Shown here piece by piece: positions 10,188 to 18,358 of a stretch of 64,000 bases of DNA. The notes beneath the pieces are model-generated. The model was not told where the DNA came from. It saw only the letters and a list, made by a program, of their open reading frames with translations, and did not search any database. The first letter of the stretch is position 1, and each line of letters begins with the position of its first letter. The translations under genes were made by a program, and so were the position numbers. Source of the stretch: CBDIBC01 sp965276635 (GTDB lineage Bacteria; Actinomycetota; Acidimicrobiia; Acidimicrobiales; Palsa-688); contig CBDIBC010000003.1 of assembly GCA_965276635.1 (NCBI GenBank), positions 248,001 to 312,000 of the forward strand, written 5' to 3'.

Positions 10188-10940
10188 ATGCACGCCATGA
10201 CTGTGGGGGGATCGGACCGAGGGGTCAACCACCCGGCGATGCTGCGGTTGGTGATCGCCGACAGCCAGGCGATGTTCGCCCGCAGCTTGGAGATGGTGTT
10301 GGGACCGAGCTCGGCCGGGCGCGTCGAGGTGGTGGGCACGGCCGGCACGGTCGGCGAGGCATTGCAGGTCCTGGCCCACGTCGAACCGGACGTGGTGCTG
10401 GTCGACCTCGACCTGGCCCCTCCGGGCAGCATCGACCTCATCGACCGCTGCCGCCAACGGTTCCCCGGTTTGCGCGTCCTCGCCCTCTCCAAGGCCGAGG
10501 ACTTCGAGTTGGCCCGCCGGGCGCTCGGCGCCGGCGCCGAGGCGTTCCTCTCCAAGGCAGCTCGCCCCGACCAGCTGCTCGCCCCGCTCCTCGCCGTGCT
10601 CCAGGGCTGGCAGGTCCTGTCCGCGCCGATGGTCCGCTACCTCGTGGAGCGGGCCGGCCGACCTGGCGCGGAGGTAGTTGCCCACTTGAACGACGACGAA
10701 CGGCACCTGTGGGTGCTGGCCGCCTGAGGCCTGGAAATCCCGTTGATCGCCGAGCAGCTCTACGTCTCGGAGCGGACCGCCAAGCGCCTGCTGGCCGACC
10801 TGCGCAATCGGTTGGGGGTCTGCAGCCGGGCGGAGATGGCCGCGCTCGCCGGGCGGGTCGGCCTGCTCGACGACATCGAGATCGGTGGTCGCCCCCTCAG
10901 CCGGAGCCCCGCCGACGGGTCCCGGACCGGCGAGTCGTAG
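10188..10940 (+). pseudogene. NarL/LuxR-type response regulator interrupted by an in-frame TGA
   Basis: The first 179 codons encode a receiver domain: LRLVIADSQAMFARSLEM, the Asp in VVLVDLDLAPPGS, and the switch Lys in AFLSKAA. The start of a LuxR helix-turn-helix (LNDDERHLWVLAA) is then cut by TGA at 10725-10727. The same frame continues as GLEIPLIAEQLYVSERTAKR and LLADLRNRLGVCSRAEMAAL, which completes a normal LuxR HTH. No partner histidine kinase is adjacent. Explanations are a nonsense mutation (most likely), reinitiation at TTG 10743 giving a separate HTH peptide, or recoding. ATG 10188 has GGGAG 4 nt upstream; ATG 10197 is an alternative start. Confidence 0.75.
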
Positions 10941-11054
10941 CGTGGGCGGGCGTGGCTAAGAAGCGGCGAGCGGGCGGCGCAGACCGGGCGACGCCGAAAC
11001 AGGGGTGCACTGGAGCTACCAACCCCCGGCAGGCGCCGCGGAGCCGCTCGCTAC

Positions 11055-11576
11055 GTGACGCGGGCCCAGGCCGGGGAGGCCTGGGCCCGCCGCCCCGCCA
11101 CCCGCCGCCAAGCCGAGCTGCGTGCCTCGTCGGCCGCCGATCGTCCACGCCAGCCGCGCCGCCAGCCCACCAGGCAGGACGCGGCCGCCGCCGACCGGCT
11201 CCGGCAGCCCCCCGTCGGACGTATGCCCGGCGTGGTACGCGGGGGCTCGTGGGGTTTTACCATGCTGCTCGTGGGCGAGTTGGTCATCCTGCACCTGCTC
11301 GGCTTGAACATCGGCGTGGTGCTCTACGTCATCGCCGCCCTGGCCTTCGCCCTGGCCGGGAACCGGGCGGTCACGGTCCCGGTCATCTCCGTGCGGGTCG
11401 CCGCTCGGGACGGAGCCGCTGCGGCCGTTCTGGCCTACGGGCTGACCGTCCCGCTGCGCCTTATCGCCCACGACGCCCTTTCGCTGCTCGCGGTGGCGGT
11501 CACGGTCGCCTTCGCGGTGATCGTGGGCGGCCTGGCCGGCGCCATCGTGGGCCGGGCCCGCCTCCAGACCCCGTAG
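11055..11576 (+). CDS. Small membrane protein of unknown function
   Basis: 173 aa from GTG 11055. About 65 N-terminal residues are Arg/Ala/Gln-rich and probably disordered. They are followed by hydrophobic segments GFTMLLVGELVILHLLGL, IGVVLYVIAALAFALAG and LLAVAVTVAFAVIVGGLAGAIV, i.e. three or four membrane passes. No family is recognised. A Lys/Arg-rich start (VAKKRRAGGADRATPKQG) lies upstream at 10952 in a different frame. It looks like the N-terminus of such proteins, so a frameshift between about 11020 and 11050 is possible. Confidence 0.5.
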   Translation: MTRAQAGEAWARRPATRRQAELRASSAADRPRQPRRQPTRQDAAAADRLRQPPVGRMPGVVRGGSWGFTMLLVGELVILHLLGLNIGVVLYVIAALAFALAGNRAVTVPVISVRVAARDGAAAAVLAYGLTVPLRLIAHDALSLLAVAVTVAFAVIVGGLAGAIVGRARLQTP

Positions 11577-12074
11577 GACGGCCGCCCGTCGGCAAGCAGT
11601 GACCCATTCTGGTGTCAACAAAATAGCGTCAGTGATAGTTTCTTAGCCCCAGAATGAGCGGGCCGGACCGGGCCGGGCCCCGCTCGGGCGGAGGGCCGCC
11701 CGCCGAGAGCCGCCGCCACCCAGCCGCCGCCGAACCCGCATGGCCCCACCACGGAGGGGCCGGTGACGGCCGCCACGCCACTCCGGCTAAGGAACGGCTA
11801 GGGAGGGAACACGGCCGTGTCCAGCGAATCCCTCCCAGGTGGAGACCGGCAACCTTTTTACCACGTTGGGGCATTTGGCCTGCGCGGGCCAGCAGGTGGC
11901 CTCCTGCGGCTGTCGCAATTGCCGTGAATCGTGGCATAGTTACAAAGAGTTACTAACGAGTAGAAATCGCAAGTTGGGGATGCATGCACTGGACAGGTTG
12001 TTCGTGCCGGCATGAGTGGATACCCGCACAACCGCCCAGGAGGGTGCGCGTCCTGAGTCGGAGCAGGGGAGGCG
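11577..12074. other. 498-nt region without a supported gene
   Basis: Contains two AT-richer islands (about 11605-11660 and 11925-11995) in otherwise GC-rich DNA, and an inverted repeat CATTCTGG (11605-11612) / CCAGAATG (11649-11656). Open frames here have no recognisable content. It lies just upstream of the RND transporter relic and may be the remains of its 5' part or of an insertion. Confidence 0.4.
11605..11656. repeat. 8-bp inverted repeat spanning 52 nt in an AT-rich island
   Basis: CATTCTGG and CCAGAATG flank 36 nt of unusually AT-rich sequence. The arms do not extend further. Whether it is an operator or a scar cannot be told. Confidence 0.4.
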
Positions 12075-12535
12075 GTGGCCGCCCGCAGCTACCAGCTTCT
12101 CTCCGGGGATCGCTGGTTGCCGAACGTCGGTGGCATCGTCGCCTTCGGGGTGGTGCTGCTCCTGTTCCTCCGCAGTCGCCGGATGGCGCTGCTGGCCGTC
12201 GGCGCCACCCGGCCGCCGGCCTGGCGGCCGGGTGGGGCTTCCTGCTCCTCCGGTTGACGGGGACGCCGCTCACGTCGCTGACCGTCTCCCTCGGATCCCT
12301 GACGTCCGCCGTCGGCGGTGAGTTCACGGTCATGGCCATGGGGCGCGTCCGGGCCGGCGCTACTCACCCGTGATCGCCGGTGGTGTCGGCGGCCGCCACG
12401 TCGGCAGTCGGCTTCGCCGTGCTGATCCTGTCGCGCCTCGAAGTGCTCCGTCAGTTCGGTATCGTCCTCGGTGGCTCGGTGCTGCTGGCGTTGGCAGCCG
12501 CCTGGCTCGTCGTCACCGCGGACAGCCGGCTCCGC
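12075..12535 (+). pseudogene. Remnant of an RND/MMPL-type transporter
   Basis: Pieces of the C-terminal membrane domain of a hydrophobe/amphiphile RND exporter are spread over two frames. FGVVLLLFLRSRRMALLAVG is in one frame. GWGFLLLRLTGTPLTSLTVS and VGGEFTVMAMGR follow in another, then a TGA at 12371, then ATSAVGFAVLILSRLEVLRQ and FGIVLGGSVLLALAAAWLVV. The order matches the TM segments of HAE3-type RND proteins. At least one frameshift (about 12210-12250), a stop and the loss of the 5' two thirds show it is dead. Its 3' end merges into a 28-nt tandem array. Confidence 0.75.
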
Positions 12536-12647
12536 GCTCGTCGCCCCGGGCAGTCGGCGCCGGGCTCGTCGCCCCGGGCAGTCGGCGCCGGGCTCGTCGC
12601 CCCGGGCAGTCGGCGCCGGGCTCGTCGCCCCGGACAGTCGGCAGAGC
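12536..12647. repeat. Four tandem 28-nt repeats
   Basis: Units begin at 12536, 12564, 12592 and 12620 with GCTCGTCGCCCCGG as common start; the fourth is slightly diverged. The array replaces the expected C-terminal end of the RND relic and ends 65 nt before the next gene. 28 is not a multiple of 3, so it is not a coding repeat. Confidence 0.93.
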
Positions 12648-12712
12648 CAGGCGGTGTGGTCCACGCCGAGGTGTTGGTATGACAGGGGTACAGGTATGAC
12701 AGAGGCACGGGC

Positions 12713-14281
12713 ATGACGACGGGACCGGCGCAAGGAGCATGGGATCGGCTGGCTGTCGCCCTCGGCGGAGACGGGCCGACATCCGGACCGGATCCCTCGG
12801 CGAGCGCCCCGCTGCCTCTCGGGTGGGCCCGGGTGCGGGACGCGCTCACCGCCTCGGCGCCGAGCCAGGCCCCCGAGGAGCAGCGCGCGCCCGAGTCGGC
12901 GGACGGTCCGAGGGTGGCGCCGGCCGGTTGGGGTCAGGTCCGCCAGGCCCTGCAGGCGGCCACCGCATCTGCGGCTGCGGTGGCCGAACCGGCCGCTCCC
13001 GCCCCGTCCCGCTCGGCTGCGGTCGCCGACGTCGAGCCGGTGGCGGACACGACCAGCTCAATCGTCACGCCCTCCGACACCGCCCCCGAAGGGTCGGAGC
13101 GCGGGGCCGCCAAGCGGAGGTCGTTCCACCCCCTGTCGGCGGCGGCCCGCTTCTGGTCGTCGCTGTGGGGAAAGGCGACGACCGTCGTCGTCGTCGTCGT
13201 CGTCGCCGTGGCCGTGGTCGTCGCCGTGACCCTCGCCCTGGTGCTGCCCGGCGGGGGCCTACCGTCGAACGCCTCCTTGCGGGTGAACGGCAAGGTCGTC
13301 ACCGTGGCCCAGTTCACGTCGCAGCTGGCGTCGCTGAACGGCCTGTACGGCGTGCAGGCCCCGCAGTCCAGCGACAGCAAGTCCTACGACACCTTCCTGC
13401 GCGCCGCCGCCCACGCCCTGGCCGTCAACATGCTGCTCGACGACATCGGGGCCAAGCGGAACCTCACCGTGTCGCAGAAGGCAGCGCGCGACACCCTCGA
13501 TCAGAGCATCAGCCAGCAGTACGCCGGGAACACGACGCAGTTCACCCAGGCGCTCACCGCCCGGGGCCTGAACGAGAACGAGGTCGTCACCGCCATCGCC
13601 CACCAGCAGATGGTCAAGACGCTGTTCGCCCAGGTGGTGGGGACGGTGACGGTGACCCAGAGCCAGATCCAGCAGTATTACGCCAGCCACACCGCGCAGC
13701 TGGCCACGCCAGAGCGGCGCACGGTGAACCGCATCATCGTCGCCTCGCAGTCCACCGCCCAGTCCATCGCCACGCAGGTCCAGCACGGCACGTCGTTCGC
13801 CACCCTGGCCTCCCAGCAGTCGCTGGACACGAGCACAAAGTCCCAGGGCGGCGTCCTTGGCACCTACAGCGCCTCTGACCTGTCGGGTGCGGCGCCGGCG
13901 TTCGCCCAGGCTGCGTTCGCGGCGCCGATCAACGCCATCTTCGGCCCGGTGCAGGACAAGAACCTCTGGGAGGTCGGCCAGGTCACCGCCATCACGCCGC
14001 CGGCGGCCGCCGTCTTCGATGCCAAGACCCAGGCAGCCATCAAGCTCATCCTCACCGACCAGGCGGAGCTGGCCAAGTGGCAGGCGTGGCTGGGTCGCCA
14101 GATCACTGTTGCCCACATCACCTACGCCAGCAAGTACCGACCCGCCCACCCCGATGCGCCCCCGACGGCGACCCTGCCGCAGCTGACCGGTGAGTCCATT
14201 GCCGACTCCAGCCTCAGCGGGTCGACGGGCAGCGGGTCGACGGGCAGCGGCTCGACGGGATCGAGCACGTCGTCGCCATGA
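12713..14281 (+). CDS. Membrane-anchored parvulin-type peptidyl-prolyl isomerase (SurA/PrsA-like)
   Basis: 522 aa. The first 150 residues are cytosolic and low-complexity but hold three copies of a W-x-x-[LV]-x-x-A-L motif (AWDRLAVAL at 9, GWARVRDAL at 37, GWGQVRQAL at 72). One transmembrane helix follows at about 156-179, then an extracytoplasmic SurA-N-like helical chaperone part (185-330). A parvulin domain comes next (TPERRTVNRIIVAS ... FATLASQQS ... GGVLGTYSASDL), then a Gly/Ser/Thr tail. It should help fold exported proteins. It heads an operon with a 2-TM protein and an ABC-like ATPase, linked by ATGA and TGATG overlaps. Confidence 0.8.
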   Translation: MTTGPAQGAWDRLAVALGGDGPTSGPDPSASAPLPLGWARVRDALTASAPSQAPEEQRAPESADGPRVAPAGWGQVRQALQAATASAAAVAEPAAPAPSRSAAVADVEPVADTTSSIVTPSDTAPEGSERGAAKRRSFHPLSAAARFWSSLWGKATTVVVVVVVAVAVVVAVTLALVLPGGGLPSNASLRVNGKVVTVAQFTSQLASLNGLYGVQAPQSSDSKSYDTFLRAAAHALAVNMLLDDIGAKRNLTVSQKAARDTLDQSISQQYAGNTTQFTQALTARGLNENEVVTAIAHQQMVKTLFAQVVGTVTVTQSQIQQYYASHTAQLATPERRTVNRIIVASQSTAQSIATQVQHGTSFATLASQQSLDTSTKSQGGVLGTYSASDLSGAAPAFAQAAFAAPINAIFGPVQDKNLWEVGQVTAITPPAAAVFDAKTQAAIKLILTDQAELAKWQAWLGRQITVAHITYASKYRPAHPDAPPTATLPQLTGESIADSSLSGSTGSGSTGSGSTGSSTSSP

Positions 14282-14544
14282 TCCTCCCGGCGGCCACTAC
14301 CGCAACCCGGTTGCACGACACGGCCACGGTCCGGGCCGCGTCGGCGGTGGTGCTGGTGGCCATGGGCGTCGCCATCGCCCTGGTCGGCTGGTACGGCCAC
14401 AACCACGGCCAATCGCTGATCCCCCACACCACCGACGCCCAGCAGGTGCCGCACCGCCTCGCGGTCATCCGACGGGGTTCGGTGGCCTGCATGCTCGTCG
14501 GGACCGTCCTCGCCGTCGCCGCGGTGATCGTCGGCGTCAGCTGA
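14278..14544 (+). CDS. Small two-TM membrane protein
   Basis: 88 aa, starting inside the stop of the parvulin gene (ATGA). Two hydrophobic helices (ASAVVLVAMGVAIALVGWYG and VACMLVGTVLAVAAVIVGV) flank a polar loop rich in His/Gln (HNHGQSLIPHTTDAQQ). No family is recognised. Its place between a membrane chaperone and a cytosolic ATPase suggests it connects the two. That is inferred from gene order only. Confidence 0.7.
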   Translation: MILPAATTATRLHDTATVRAASAVVLVAMGVAIALVGWYGHNHGQSLIPHTTDAQQVPHRLAVIRRGSVACMLVGTVLAVAAVIVGVS

Positions 14545-15230
14545 TGGCCCGCCGCGACCACCCCGAGGATGACGGCGCCGGGATGCTCATGGTGCGCGAC
14601 GGCCGTCGAGGCGACCTGGACCTCGACGACGGCGAGATGGTCGTGCTCCTGGGGGCGTCGGGCACCGGGAAGACGACCTGGTTGCGGTCGCTGATGGGTC
14701 TGGAGCACGCCTTCGAGCGGACGACCTACCGTGGGCGCCCCTTCACCCGGGCTCGGGTGGCCGAGGCCGTCGGGTGGGTGCCCGAGGGGGACGGGGTCTT
14801 CCTGTCCCAGACGGTCTGGGACAACGTAGCCACGCCGCTCCACGTCATGGCCACGCCACCCGCGCTGGCCGCCGACGCACTGGATCTGGTCGGCCTGGCC
14901 GACCGGGCGTCGGAGCCGGTGAGCAATCTCAACGTCGGCGCCCGCCGGCGGGTGGCCCTGGCCCGGGCGCTGGCCCGGCGGTCGCCGCTGCTGGTCGTCG
15001 ACGGTGAGCTGGACCCGACCCTATGGGCGTTCTGGCCGTCGTTGCGGGCGCATATGCCCTGGATCCGGGCGGTGCTGGTGTCCTCGGCCACCGCCGACGA
15101 GACGGCATGGCGCGCCGACCGGGTCGCCCTTGTCGACGACGGCTGCATCGTGGGCCAGGCCCCGTTGGCCCACCTGGTGGACAGCCGCGACCCCCGCGTG
15201 CGCTCGGTGCTGGCCTGGGTGACCCCGTGA
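14544..15230 (+). CDS. Degenerate ABC-type ATPase
   Basis: 228 aa. Walker A GASGTGKT at 37-44 and the downstream fold are ABC-like, but the signature is altered (SNLNVGARRRVALARALARR instead of LSGGQ). Walker B reads LLVVDGELDP rather than the usual four hydrophobics-DE, and the Q-loop region is weak (VGWVPEGDG). It may bind ATP with changed hydrolysis. It shares one nucleotide with the stop of the 2-TM gene. No canonical permease is next to it, so classic transport is doubtful. It is the last gene of the parvulin operon. Confidence 0.7.
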   Translation: MARRDHPEDDGAGMLMVRDGRRGDLDLDDGEMVVLLGASGTGKTTWLRSLMGLEHAFERTTYRGRPFTRARVAEAVGWVPEGDGVFLSQTVWDNVATPLHVMATPPALAADALDLVGLADRASEPVSNLNVGARRRVALARALARRSPLLVVDGELDPTLWAFWPSLRAHMPWIRAVLVSSATADETAWRADRVALVDDGCIVGQAPLAHLVDSRDPRVRSVLAWVTP

Positions 15231-15313
15231 GTGGCTGTCGAGACCACCCGGGGCCCCGTCCCGGGTCGACGCCCTTCGCTCGCCGTCGCTGACGCGCCGG
15301 TACCATCGAGGCG

Positions 15314-15781
15314 ATGCCGACCACTGACCAAGTCCGTGCTGCCGTCGACGCTTACGTGACGGCGTTCTCGGCGCGCGAACGCGACGCATGGCTGGCGGTG
15401 TTCGCCGAAGAGGCGTCGGTCATCGACCCCGTGCCGGCCGAGCCGAGCACCGGGCGCAACGCAATCGGGGCCTTCTGGGACGGGATGACCTCCATGGCCG
15501 ACCGGATCGTCCTGGTCCAGCGTGGCCTGCACGTCTGCGGCGACCAGGCGGCCATGGAGTACACCCTGACCCTCGGCCCGGCCGACGGCGGCGGGATGTC
15601 CTTCAAGGGTGTGGAGATCTTCACCGTGGACGACGGCGGCCTCATCACCTCCGCAGTTGCCTACTGGGATCCGAGCGAGATCCACCCGGCCGAGCCTTCA
15701 TCCGAGAGGCCGGCCGACGGTCCGGCCACCGACGAGCCCGCCACCGACGACGGGGCCCGCCGCCGGCGACTTCGGCGCTGA
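15314..15781 (+). CDS. SnoaL/NTF2-like domain protein
   Basis: 155 aa. Residues 1-125 look like the cone-shaped NTF2-like fold: VRAAVDAYVTAFSARERDAW, FAEEASVIDPVP, GRNAIGAFWDG and a C-terminal strand VAYWDPSEI. Members include ketosteroid isomerases and polyketide cyclases, often active on small hydrophobic molecules. The last 30 residues are low-complexity (Pro/Asp/Arg). Stand-alone gene; the substrate is unknown. Confidence 0.7.
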   Translation: MPTTDQVRAAVDAYVTAFSARERDAWLAVFAEEASVIDPVPAEPSTGRNAIGAFWDGMTSMADRIVLVQRGLHVCGDQAAMEYTLTLGPADGGGMSFKGVEIFTVDDGGLITSAVAYWDPSEIHPAEPSSERPADGPATDEPATDDGARRRRLRR

Positions 15782-15806
15782 GACCGCCTCGCCCAAGCCG
15801 AGGCCC

Positions 15807-15859
15807 CAACTGGTGGTCGAGTGCACCGTGAATATCGCACCGCAGTCGACCACCAGTTG
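15807..15859. repeat. 53-nt palindromic element, 14-bp perfect arms
   Basis: CAACTGGTGGTCGA at 15807-15820 and its exact complement at 15846-15859 enclose 25 nt, which hold a second small pairing GTGC/GCAC. It lies between the convergent SnoaL gene and the 16000-16302 gene, right before a tandem repeat array. Architecture and arms resemble the element at 50402-50454. Confidence 0.9.
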
Positions 15860-15869
15860 CTGCCGCCCA

Positions 15870-15994
15870 GGTGGCGCACACCCGCCCAGGGGGGCGCACA
15901 CCCCAGGGGGCGCATACCGACCCGGGGGGCGCACACACCCCAGGGGGCGCACACCGCCGGGGGGCGCACACCGCCGGGGGGCGCACACCGCCGG
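15870..15994. repeat. Degenerate tandem repeat array with GGGGCGCACACC core
   Basis: About seven copies of a 17-20 nt unit with the core GGGGCGCACACC, the last three spaced 17 nt and nearly identical (GCACACCGCCGGGG). The array fills the convergent intergenic space and ends 6 nt before the stop codon of the next minus-strand gene. Confidence 0.85.
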
Positions 15995-15999
15995 GCAGC

Positions 16000-16302
16000 T
16001 CAGGCCAGGCTGCGCATCTCCTCGTTGCGCGCCGCCCACATGGCCCGGCGTCGCTTCCAGAATGGGGTCTTCCACACTTTGAAACCGTCCCGACGCCCCG
16101 GCTTGGGGGCCTGCGGTGGCCGAGGCGACGTCTTCCGGCCCAGATCGTGACGGTCCTTCGGGCAGAAGATGTCGGCATCCTCGAGCACGTCGCTGTCGTA
16201 CACGGCATCGCGGAGGTGGGCCCGGGCCTCGTGGCGCACCTGCCGGGTCGTACGGCGGCGGTGCCCGAAACTGTCGGGCAGGTCGGTGGTAGGACGGCTC
16301 AC
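16000..16302 (-). CDS. Small basic protein of unknown function
   Basis: 100 aa from GTG 16302, with GGAGG 9 nt upstream. It is rich in Arg, Lys and His (HRRRTTRQVRHEARAHLRDA, KTPFWKRRRAMWAARNEEM) with an acidic centre (DSDVLEDADIFCPKD). It is not a shadow of another gene and has a good ribosome binding site. No family is recognised. The high charge would fit nucleic-acid or ribosome binding, but that is only a guess. Confidence 0.55.
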   Translation of the reverse strand: MSRPTTDLPDSFGHRRRTTRQVRHEARAHLRDAVYDSDVLEDADIFCPKDRHDLGRKTSPRPPQAPKPGRRDGFKVWKTPFWKRRRAMWAARNEEMRSLA

Positions 16303-16439
16303 GGCCAAACACCTCCTCAGTGGGCCGTCCCGATCGGGACGAGCCCTCTGGTGAGATGGTGCCACGACCGGTCGCCGATTGCCAGCATCGGTATGTGACA
16401 GTTCGCTGAGACGTTCCTGAACGCGCCGGGCGGCCTCGC

Positions 16440-17036
<597 letters not shown>

Positions 17037-17050
17037 GGTACCGTGGTTGG

Positions 17051-17485
17051 GTGCTGCGCATTCCCGTGGTGCAAGTCGACGCCGATCTGCCCCTTCCCGC
17101 CTACGCCCGACCCGGCGATGCCGGTGCCGACCTGGTCGCCCGGGTGGGGTCGACCGTGACGGCCGGTGGCGGCCGTGTTCTCATCCCGACCGGGGTCTGT
17201 GTGGCCATCCCGGATGGCTACGCCGGGTTCGTCCAGCCCCGCAGCGGCCTGGCCCTGCGGCACGGGATCACGCTGGTGAACAGCCCCGGGCTGATCGACG
17301 CCGGCTATCGCGAGGAGATCAAGGTGCTGGTGATCAACACCGACCCGGCTGCCGACTTCGAGGTCCGCCGGGGGGACCGAATCGCCCAGCTGGTGATCCA
17401 GGCCGTCGCGCACGCCGACTTCGCGGCCGTCGAGACCCTGGAGCCGTCCGCCCGCCAGGGTGGTTTCGGCCACACCGGGAGATAA
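17051..17485 (+). CDS. dut: Deoxyuridine 5'-triphosphate nucleotidohydrolase
   Basis: 144-aa trimeric dUTPase that removes dUTP and supplies dUMP. All five motifs are visible: ARPGDAGADL, PRSGLALRHG, GLIDAGYREEIKV (with the catalytic Asp), GDRIAQLVI and RQGGFGHTGR. GTG start. Three bases separate it from the DNA glycosylase gene, so the pair forms a DNA-uracil/oxidation repair operon. Confidence 0.95.
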   Translation: MLRIPVVQVDADLPLPAYARPGDAGADLVARVGSTVTAGGGRVLIPTGVCVAIPDGYAGFVQPRSGLALRHGITLVNSPGLIDAGYREEIKVLVINTDPAADFEVRRGDRIAQLVIQAVAHADFAAVETLEPSARQGGFGHTGR

Positions 17486-17488
17486 CAG

Positions 17489-18349
17489 ATGCCCGAGCTG
17501 CCCGAGGTGGAGGTTCTCTGCCACTGGCTGGCCGAGCGGGCCACCGGTGCGATCCTCGAACGGGTCGAGCCGGCGGCCCTGTCCGCGCTGAAGACTTTCG
17601 ATCCCCCGATAGACCGGATGGCTGGCCGTGCCGTCGCCGGAGTCGAACGGCGCGGGAAGTACCTCTGCATCGATACCGACGGGTGGTGGCTGGTGTTCCA
17701 CCTGTCCCGGGGCGGCTGGGTGCAGTGGCGCGATCGAACGCCGGCTGCTCGCGCCCGACCCGGCAAGGGCCCCCTGGCCCTCCGCATCGGGCTATCCACG
17801 GGTGCTGGGTTCGATCTGACCGAGCAGGGGACGGAGAAGCGCCTGGCCGTCTGGGTGGTCGACGATCCCATCCGGGTGCCGCGCATCGCCACGCTCGGCC
17901 CCGACCCGCTGGCTCCCGGTTTCGCCCCCGACGTCTTCGGCCAGCTGCTCGGGGGCCGCGCAGGCAACCTCAAGACCGTCCTGGTCGACCAGTCGGTGCT
18001 CGCCGGGGTCGGCAACGCCTACTCCGACGAGGCGCTCCACCGGGCACGCCTGTCGCCGTTCAAGCCGGCTGGCCGGTTGACACCCGAGGAGGTCGAACGC
18101 CTCCACGCCGGGCTGGTCGGTGTCCTCACCGACGCCGTCGGACGGTCCGCCGGTCTGCCGGCCAGCGGCCTGAAGGGCGAGAAGCGCAGCGGCCTCGCCG
18201 TGCACGGGCGTACCGGCGAGGCGTGCCCAGTATGCGGTGACACCGTGCGCGAGGTGGCGTTCGCCACCAAGTCGCTGCAGTACTGCCCCACGTGCCAGAC
18301 CGGTGGCAAGCTCTTGGCGGACCGGCGACTGTCGCGCCTGTTGAAGTGA
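17489..18349 (+). CDS. Fpg/Nei family DNA glycosylase
   Basis: 286 aa. MPELPEVE gives the catalytic Pro2-Glu3 of formamidopyrimidine/endonuclease VIII glycosylases; VLAGVGNAYSDEALHRARLSP is the helix-two-turn-helix. A C-terminal zinc finger has four cysteines (CPVCGDTV ... YCPTCQT). The Arg that follows the last Cys pair in classic Fpg (CQR) is replaced by TGGK, a feature of the actinobacterial paralogue group. It should excise oxidised or ring-opened bases and nick the DNA. Stop and next start (GTG 18359) are 9 nt apart. Confidence 0.9.
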   Translation: MPELPEVEVLCHWLAERATGAILERVEPAALSALKTFDPPIDRMAGRAVAGVERRGKYLCIDTDGWWLVFHLSRGGWVQWRDRTPAARARPGKGPLALRIGLSTGAGFDLTEQGTEKRLAVWVVDDPIRVPRIATLGPDPLAPGFAPDVFGQLLGGRAGNLKTVLVDQSVLAGVGNAYSDEALHRARLSPFKPAGRLTPEEVERLHAGLVGVLTDAVGRSAGLPASGLKGEKRSGLAVHGRTGEACPVCGDTVREVAFATKSLQYCPTCQTGGKLLADRRLSRLLK

Positions 18350-18358
18350 GAGGTTGAC

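Noticed and set aside
10725..10770. Selenocysteine codon with SECIS
   Set aside because: Only a 5-bp stem follows; the position is not one where Sec would be useful and the gene family never uses Sec. Kept only as a remote option in the finding.
11605..11656. Third member of the 53-nt palindrome family
   Set aside because: Similar span (52 nt), but arms are only 8 bp and share no sequence with the other two.
15870..15994. Coding region with Gly/His/Thr/Pro repeats
   Set aside because: Frames are open only because of the repeat; no start site, and the unit length is not constant or a multiple of three.
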